Source: Streptomyces sp. NRRL F-6131
GTDB taxonomy: Bacteria > Actinomycetota > Actinomycetes > Streptomycetales > Streptomycetaceae
Reading direction: 5' to 3'
Length of the DNA: 64,000 bases
Assembly: GCA_000719695.1 (NCBI GenBank)
Contig: JOHN01000031.1
Span: 1 to 64,000 of the forward strand
Below, piece after piece: positions 61,558 through 64,000 of the stretch. The notes under the pieces are model-generated. The model saw only the letters and a program-made list of their open reading frames with translations, ran no database searches and was not told the DNA's origin. Position 1 is the stretch's first letter. The number at the start of each line of letters is the position of its first letter. The position numbers and the translations under genes are program-made.

Positions 61558-61839
61558 ATGTCGATCACTGCCAGCGAGGCGCGCAAGGCTCTCTTTCCGT
61601 TGATCAAGAAAGTCAACGACGACCATGAGGCCATCGAGATCGTCTCCAAGCACGGGAATGCCGTACTCGTATCGGCCGAGGACTACGCCGCCCTGCGGGA
61701 AGGCTCCTACCTGTTGCGCTCGCCTGCGAACGCCCGCCGATTGCTCAAGGCGTATGAGAACGCCCTTGGCGGCACAGGGCTCTCCGAGCGGGAGCTCATC
61801 GACCCTGATGCGGCGGATGTCGAGAAGGGCGCCGCGTGA
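61558..61839 (+). CDS. YefM/Phd-family antitoxin, module 1
   Basis: The 93-residue protein begins MSITASEARKALFPLIKKVNDDHEAIEI, the DNA-binding Phd/YefM fold, and has VLVSAEDYAALREGSYLLRSPANARRLL in the middle. The acidic C-terminal tail neutralises the toxin. The ATG at 61558 has GGAGGGAG upstream. The stop overlaps the toxin GTG by 4 bases, so translation is coupled. An inverted repeat upstream suggests autoregulation. Confidence 0.93.
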   Translation: MSITASEARKALFPLIKKVNDDHEAIEIVSKHGNAVLVSAEDYAALREGSYLLRSPANARRLLKAYENALGGTGLSERELIDPDAADVEKGAA

Positions 61840-62090
61840 GGCTCGTCTTCGAAGAGGCCGGCTGGGAGGACTACACGTCCTGGCTCAAGAACGACCGCAA
61901 GATGCTCGCCCGGATCAACAAGCTCATCGAGGATGTCCTGCGCGACCCGTTCACCGGGATCGGCAAGCCCGAGCCGCTGAAGTACCACCTGCCAGGGGCC
62001 TGGTCGCGGCGGATCGATGACGAGCATCGCCTCGTCCATCTGGTCACCGACCGGGAGATCATCATCCTGGCGGCCCGCTACCACTACTGA
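61836..62090 (+). CDS. YoeB/Txe-family mRNA interferase toxin, module 1
   Basis: The 84-residue toxin has the RelE-fold YoeB pattern: FEEAGWEDYTSWLKNDRKMLARINKLI, GIGKPEPLKYHLPGAWSRRIDDEHRLVHLV and a C-terminal ILAARYHY with catalytic histidine and tyrosine. These toxins cut mRNA at the ribosome. It starts at GTG 61836 inside the end of the antitoxin gene. It is about 55 percent identical by eye to the convergent toxin at 62278. Confidence 0.94.
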   Translation: MRLVFEEAGWEDYTSWLKNDRKMLARINKLIEDVLRDPFTGIGKPEPLKYHLPGAWSRRIDDEHRLVHLVTDREIIILAARYHY

Positions 62091-62122
62091 TCCCCGGTCC
62101 TGGTGTGCTGTCACGGTGCTGA

Positions 62123-62138
62123 TTCCGTGCTGACTTGG
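62123..62138 (+). repeat. 16-bp direct repeat, right copy
   Basis: Identical to 61467-61482 (TTCCGTGCTGACTTGG), same orientation. Together they bracket toxin-antitoxin module 1. Confidence 0.8.
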
Positions 62139-62170
62139 CCCCTCGGTTTCAACGCGCAGGTCACGGCGCT

Positions 62171-62198
62171 GTGGTGGAAGTTCTGCTTCAACGTGTGA
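62171..62198 (+). pseudogene. Remnant copy of the ychF 3' end
   Basis: GTGGTGGAAGTTCTGCTTCAACGTGTGA nearly repeats the last codons and stop of ychF (61353-61380), with one inserted base and one or two substitutions. Only the 3' terminal 28 bases are recognisable. It lies between the two toxin-antitoxin modules. Confidence 0.7.
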
Positions 62199-62214
62199 CG
62201 CATCCCGCTCCGAC

Positions 62215-62251
62215 CGCCGCCCGGCCCGCTGATCCAGCAGGCCGGGCGGCG
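62215..62251. terminator. Terminator between the two toxin genes
   Basis: A perfect 12-bp stem (62215-62226 with 62240-62251) whose loop holds a further 4-bp hairpin; it can serve both convergent toxin genes. Confidence 0.8.
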
Positions 62252-62277
62252 TCGTTCCGCCGGTGCGCGGGGGGTAC

Positions 62278-62538
62278 TCAGCTCTCGTAGTGGTAGCGGC
62301 ACTGGGCGATGAGGACGGCGTCCTCGGTGACCTTGTGGATCAGTCGGTGCTCGTCGTTGATCCGGCGGGACCAGTAGTCCTGGAAGCCGTGCTTGAGCGG
62401 CTCGGGCTTCCCGATCCCCTCGTTGCCGTTGCGGGCGACGTCGGCGATGAGCGTGTTGATCCGCTTCAGGACCTTGCGATCCTGCGTCTGCCACCAGAGG
62501 TAGTCCTCCCAGGCCCGGGAGGCGAAGGTGATCTTCAC
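62278..62538 (-). CDS. YoeB/Txe-family toxin, module 2
   Basis: The 86-residue YoeB homologue has FASRAWEDYLWWQTQDRKVLKRINTLIADV, GNEGIGKPEPLKHGFQDYWSRRINDEHRLIHKV and a terminal CRYHYES. The catalytic region matches canonical YoeB (E in WSRRINDEHRL, C-terminal RYHY). It overlaps the antitoxin gene by 4 bases. It is convergent with module 1, and its product is a clear paralogue of that toxin. Confidence 0.95.
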   Translation of the reverse strand: MKITFASRAWEDYLWWQTQDRKVLKRINTLIADVARNGNEGIGKPEPLKHGFQDYWSRRINDEHRLIHKVTEDAVLIAQCRYHYES

Positions 62539-62792
62539 TCCGGGTCCACCAGGTCGCGGACCGTTCCGCCGCCGTTCTCCAGCTCGTCGATGGCGGCCAG
62601 CAGTCGGCGCGCGTTCGCAGGGCTGCGCAGCAGGTGGGCGGTCTCCTTGAGGGACTGGTAGTCCTCCAGGGAGACGATGACGACGGGCTCGCGCCCGGCG
62701 CGGGTGATCACTATCTCCTCGCGGTCGTCGACCACCGCATTGAGGACCTCGGCGTAGTGGGCGCGGGACTCCGAGTAGGTCATCGTCTTCAT
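62535..62792 (-). CDS. YefM-family antitoxin, module 2
   Basis: The 85-residue protein starts MKTMTYSESRAHYAEVLNAVVDDREEIVITRAGREPVVIVSLEDYQSLKET, the classical YefM N-terminal DNA-binding domain, then LLRSPANARRLL as in the module 1 antitoxin, and an acidic tail. The start at 62792 follows GGAGG. A TGTAC-type operator lies just upstream, matching known yefM-yoeB operators. Confidence 0.95.
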   Translation of the reverse strand: MKTMTYSESRAHYAEVLNAVVDDREEIVITRAGREPVVIVSLEDYQSLKETAHLLRSPANARRLLAAIDELENGGGTVRDLVDPE

Positions 62793-62810
62793 GGTCGCCT
62801 CCTCAAGCAG

Positions 62811-62826
62811 GTACAGGAAATTGTAC
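62811..62826. promoter_or_regulatory. yefM-type operator, module 2
   Basis: GTACA (62811-62815) and TGTAC (62822-62826) with a 6-nt spacer, 19 bases before the antitoxin start. TGTACA-like cores are the known target of YefM-YoeB. Confidence 0.65.
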
Positions 62827-62882
62827 GTTCGCTCGCCGGGGTGTGACAACGGTGTTCGTTCGCGCGGGTCTCCCGGTGGCCG

Positions 62883-62925
62883 ATGGTGCCGGTGGGTCCA
62901 GTGTTGTCAATGGTGCTGGTGGGTC
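62883..62925. repeat. 16-bp direct repeat upstream of the amidohydrolase gene
   Basis: ATGGTGCCGGTGGGTC (62883-62898) and ATGGTGCTGGTGGGTC (62910-62925) differ by one base and are 27 bp apart, in the control region of the M20 gene or of antitoxin 2. Confidence 0.65.
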
Positions 62926-62989
62926 TTGACGGGTGCATGCGGCGGGCTGGTTGACTGGACGTCACATTGGCGGAGCGGATGGGGGACTG

Positions 62990-64000
62990 ATGAACGAGGT
63001 GGCGAGGGCCGGGCTGAGTCGGCGGGCGGTGCTCGGTGGGGTGGCGGCGGCCGGGGCCGGGGCGGTCGTGGTGGCGTCCGGTGCGGGGGCCTCGGCGGAG
63101 TCGGTGGGCCGGCGGAATCCGGTCGACCAGGCGGCGGTGGACGCCGTGGTGGGGCGGCTGGAGGGCGAGCTGATCGCGCTGCGGCGGGAGCTGCACGCCC
63201 ACCCGGAGACCACGGGCACGGAGACGTACACGGCCGGGGCGGTCGCGGAGCGGCTGCGGGCGGCGGGTCTCGAGGTGCACACCGGGGTCGGCGGCACCAC
63301 CCTGCCGGACGGCAGGGTGGTGCCGCCGACCGGGGTGGTCGCGGTGCTGCGCGGGGCGCGGCCGGGCCGGACGGTCGCCTACCGGGCGGACATGGACGCG
63401 GTGCCGGGCGACGGGATCATGCCGCCGCAGAAGGGCCGGCCGGCGGCGCACGCCTGCGGGCACGACATCCACACCGCGGTCGGCGTGGGGGTCGCGCTGA
63501 CGCTGGCCCGGCTGCGGGCCCGGCTGAGCGGCACGGTGGTCTTCTTCTTCCAGCCGGGGGAGGAGGGCCTGGTGGGCGCCCGGGCGATGATCGCGCAGGG
63601 GTGGCTGGAGCGGACCGGCGTCGAGGAGATCCACGCCCTGCACACCGGCCCGTACCCGGTCGGGCAGTTCGCGGTGACGCCGGGCAGCGGGCTGCCGGGA
63701 CAGGACTGGGTGACAGTCGCGATCGGCGGGCCGGACGCGGCCGCCTCGGCGGCCCGGTTGGTGGCCGGGATCGCCGCGCTCGGCACGGTGCCGCTGCCGC
63801 AGACGCCCGCGGCCCTGGAGACCATGGTCCGGGACGTGCAGACGCCGGACGGGCCGCTGGCCCGGTTCCTGGTGACCGGTGCGAAGGTGGCGCCCGCGCC
63901 GGACGCCGAGGGGCGGACGGTCGTCGAGGCGAAGTTCCGGTGCTGGCCGCCGGAGCGGGACGCCGAGGTGCGGGAGGAGTTCCGCCGGCTGGCGCAGACC
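62990..64000 (+). CDS. Tat-exported M20-family amidohydrolase (3' partial)
   Basis: The frame is open to the window end (337 codons seen). The N-terminus has a twin-arginine signal, LSRRAVLGGVAAAGAG (about 10-25), with cleavage near ASA. The mature part is an M20 metallohydrolase: RRELHAHPE (65-73), YRADMDAVPGD (131-141) and metal-binding HACGHDIHTA (154-163), then FFFQPGEEG with the catalytic glutamate pair. Members hydrolyse N-acyl amino acids or hippurate-like amides; Tat export implies folding with metal before secretion. GGGGG lies just upstream of ATG 62990. Confidence 0.92.
   Translation, partial: MNEVARAGLSRRAVLGGVAAAGAGAVVVASGAGASAESVGRRNPVDQAAVDAVVGRLEGELIALRRELHAHPETTGTETYTAGAVAERLRAAGLEVHTGVGGTTLPDGRVVPPTGVVAVLRGARPGRTVAYRADMDAVPGDGIMPPQKGRPAAHACGHDIHTAVGVGVALTLARLRARLSGTVVFFFQPGEEGLVGARAMIAQGWLERTGVEEIHALHTGPYPVGQFAVTPGSGLPGQDWVTVAIGGPDAAASAARLVAGIAALGTVPLPQTPAALETMVRDVQTPDGPLARFLVTGAKVAPAPDAEGRTVVEAKFRCWPPERDAEVREEFRRLAQT

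Overview
The window is high-GC actinobacterial chromosome, almost certainly from a streptomycete (Streptomyces or Kitasatospora). The evidence is a mycothiol-conjugate amidase, a WhiB-family regulator, an AfsR/SARP regulator, polyphosphate glucokinase, class II GlpX, a chitinase with a DasR-type operator, leaderless promoters (TANNNT, 6 nt, start codon) and an in-frame leucine TTA codon in the SARP gene. I saw no tRNA, rRNA, CRISPR array, prophage or insertion-sequence transposase.

Layout. 0-12.8 kb: DUF1203 protein (5' cut), cupin, msrA, metB, MarR, ilvA, a DrrAB-type ABC exporter, greA, DUF4307, mca, a DUF255 thioredoxin-fold protein, GNAT. 12.9-20.4 kb: a more variable block with a sterol-desaturase-like protein, an XRE regulator divergent from a secreted C70 (AvrRpt2-like) protease and its membrane-anchored neighbour, an EmrB-type MFS pump co-transcribed with its TetR, and a PAQR/hemolysin III protein. 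20.7-33.5 kb: pckG, an alanine-type aminotransferase, a lipoprotein, an orphan prepilin peptidase, a GH18 chitinase, a cis-prenyltransferase, PIN-PhoH, a secreted SLT-fold protein and an AI-2E permease with a His-rich tail. 33.7-39 kb: the ahpCD/oxyR peroxide-stress locus and a TetR/MMPL pair with a clear operator. 39-46.1 kb: a SpoIIE phosphatase, a methyltransferase, a 992-residue SARP/NB-ARC/TPR regulator and, divergent from it, two tiny genes whose products both end in GII-[ST]-[SG]-HP. 46.4-47.7 kb: a GntR/UTRA regulator divergent from a 95-residue protein, with twin operators. 47.8-61.4 kb: conserved core (fumarase, DUF1707, WhiB, glpX, DUF4245, nitroreductase-family protein, xseBA, APC permease, ispH, ppgK, DUF6542, VOC, ychF). 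61.5-62.8 kb: two convergent YefM/YoeB-like toxin-antitoxin modules. 63-64 kb: a Tat-exported M20 amidohydrolase cut by the window end.

The most interesting locus is 42.3-46.1 kb. A bldA-dependent (TTA) SARP with a TPR sensor-like tail faces a 37-residue protein that looks like a signal peptide followed by the heptapeptide GIITGHP, and an 88-residue acidic protein ending GIISSHP. A 17-bp imperfect palindrome with covarying arms lies in the shared promoter region and again just past the SARP 3' end. The architecture resembles exported-peptide/TPR-receptor signalling, though the sequence alone does not prove it. The second notable locus is the paired toxin-antitoxin modules, where a near-copy of the ychF 3' end and a 16-bp perfect direct repeat mark an old insertion or rearrangement.
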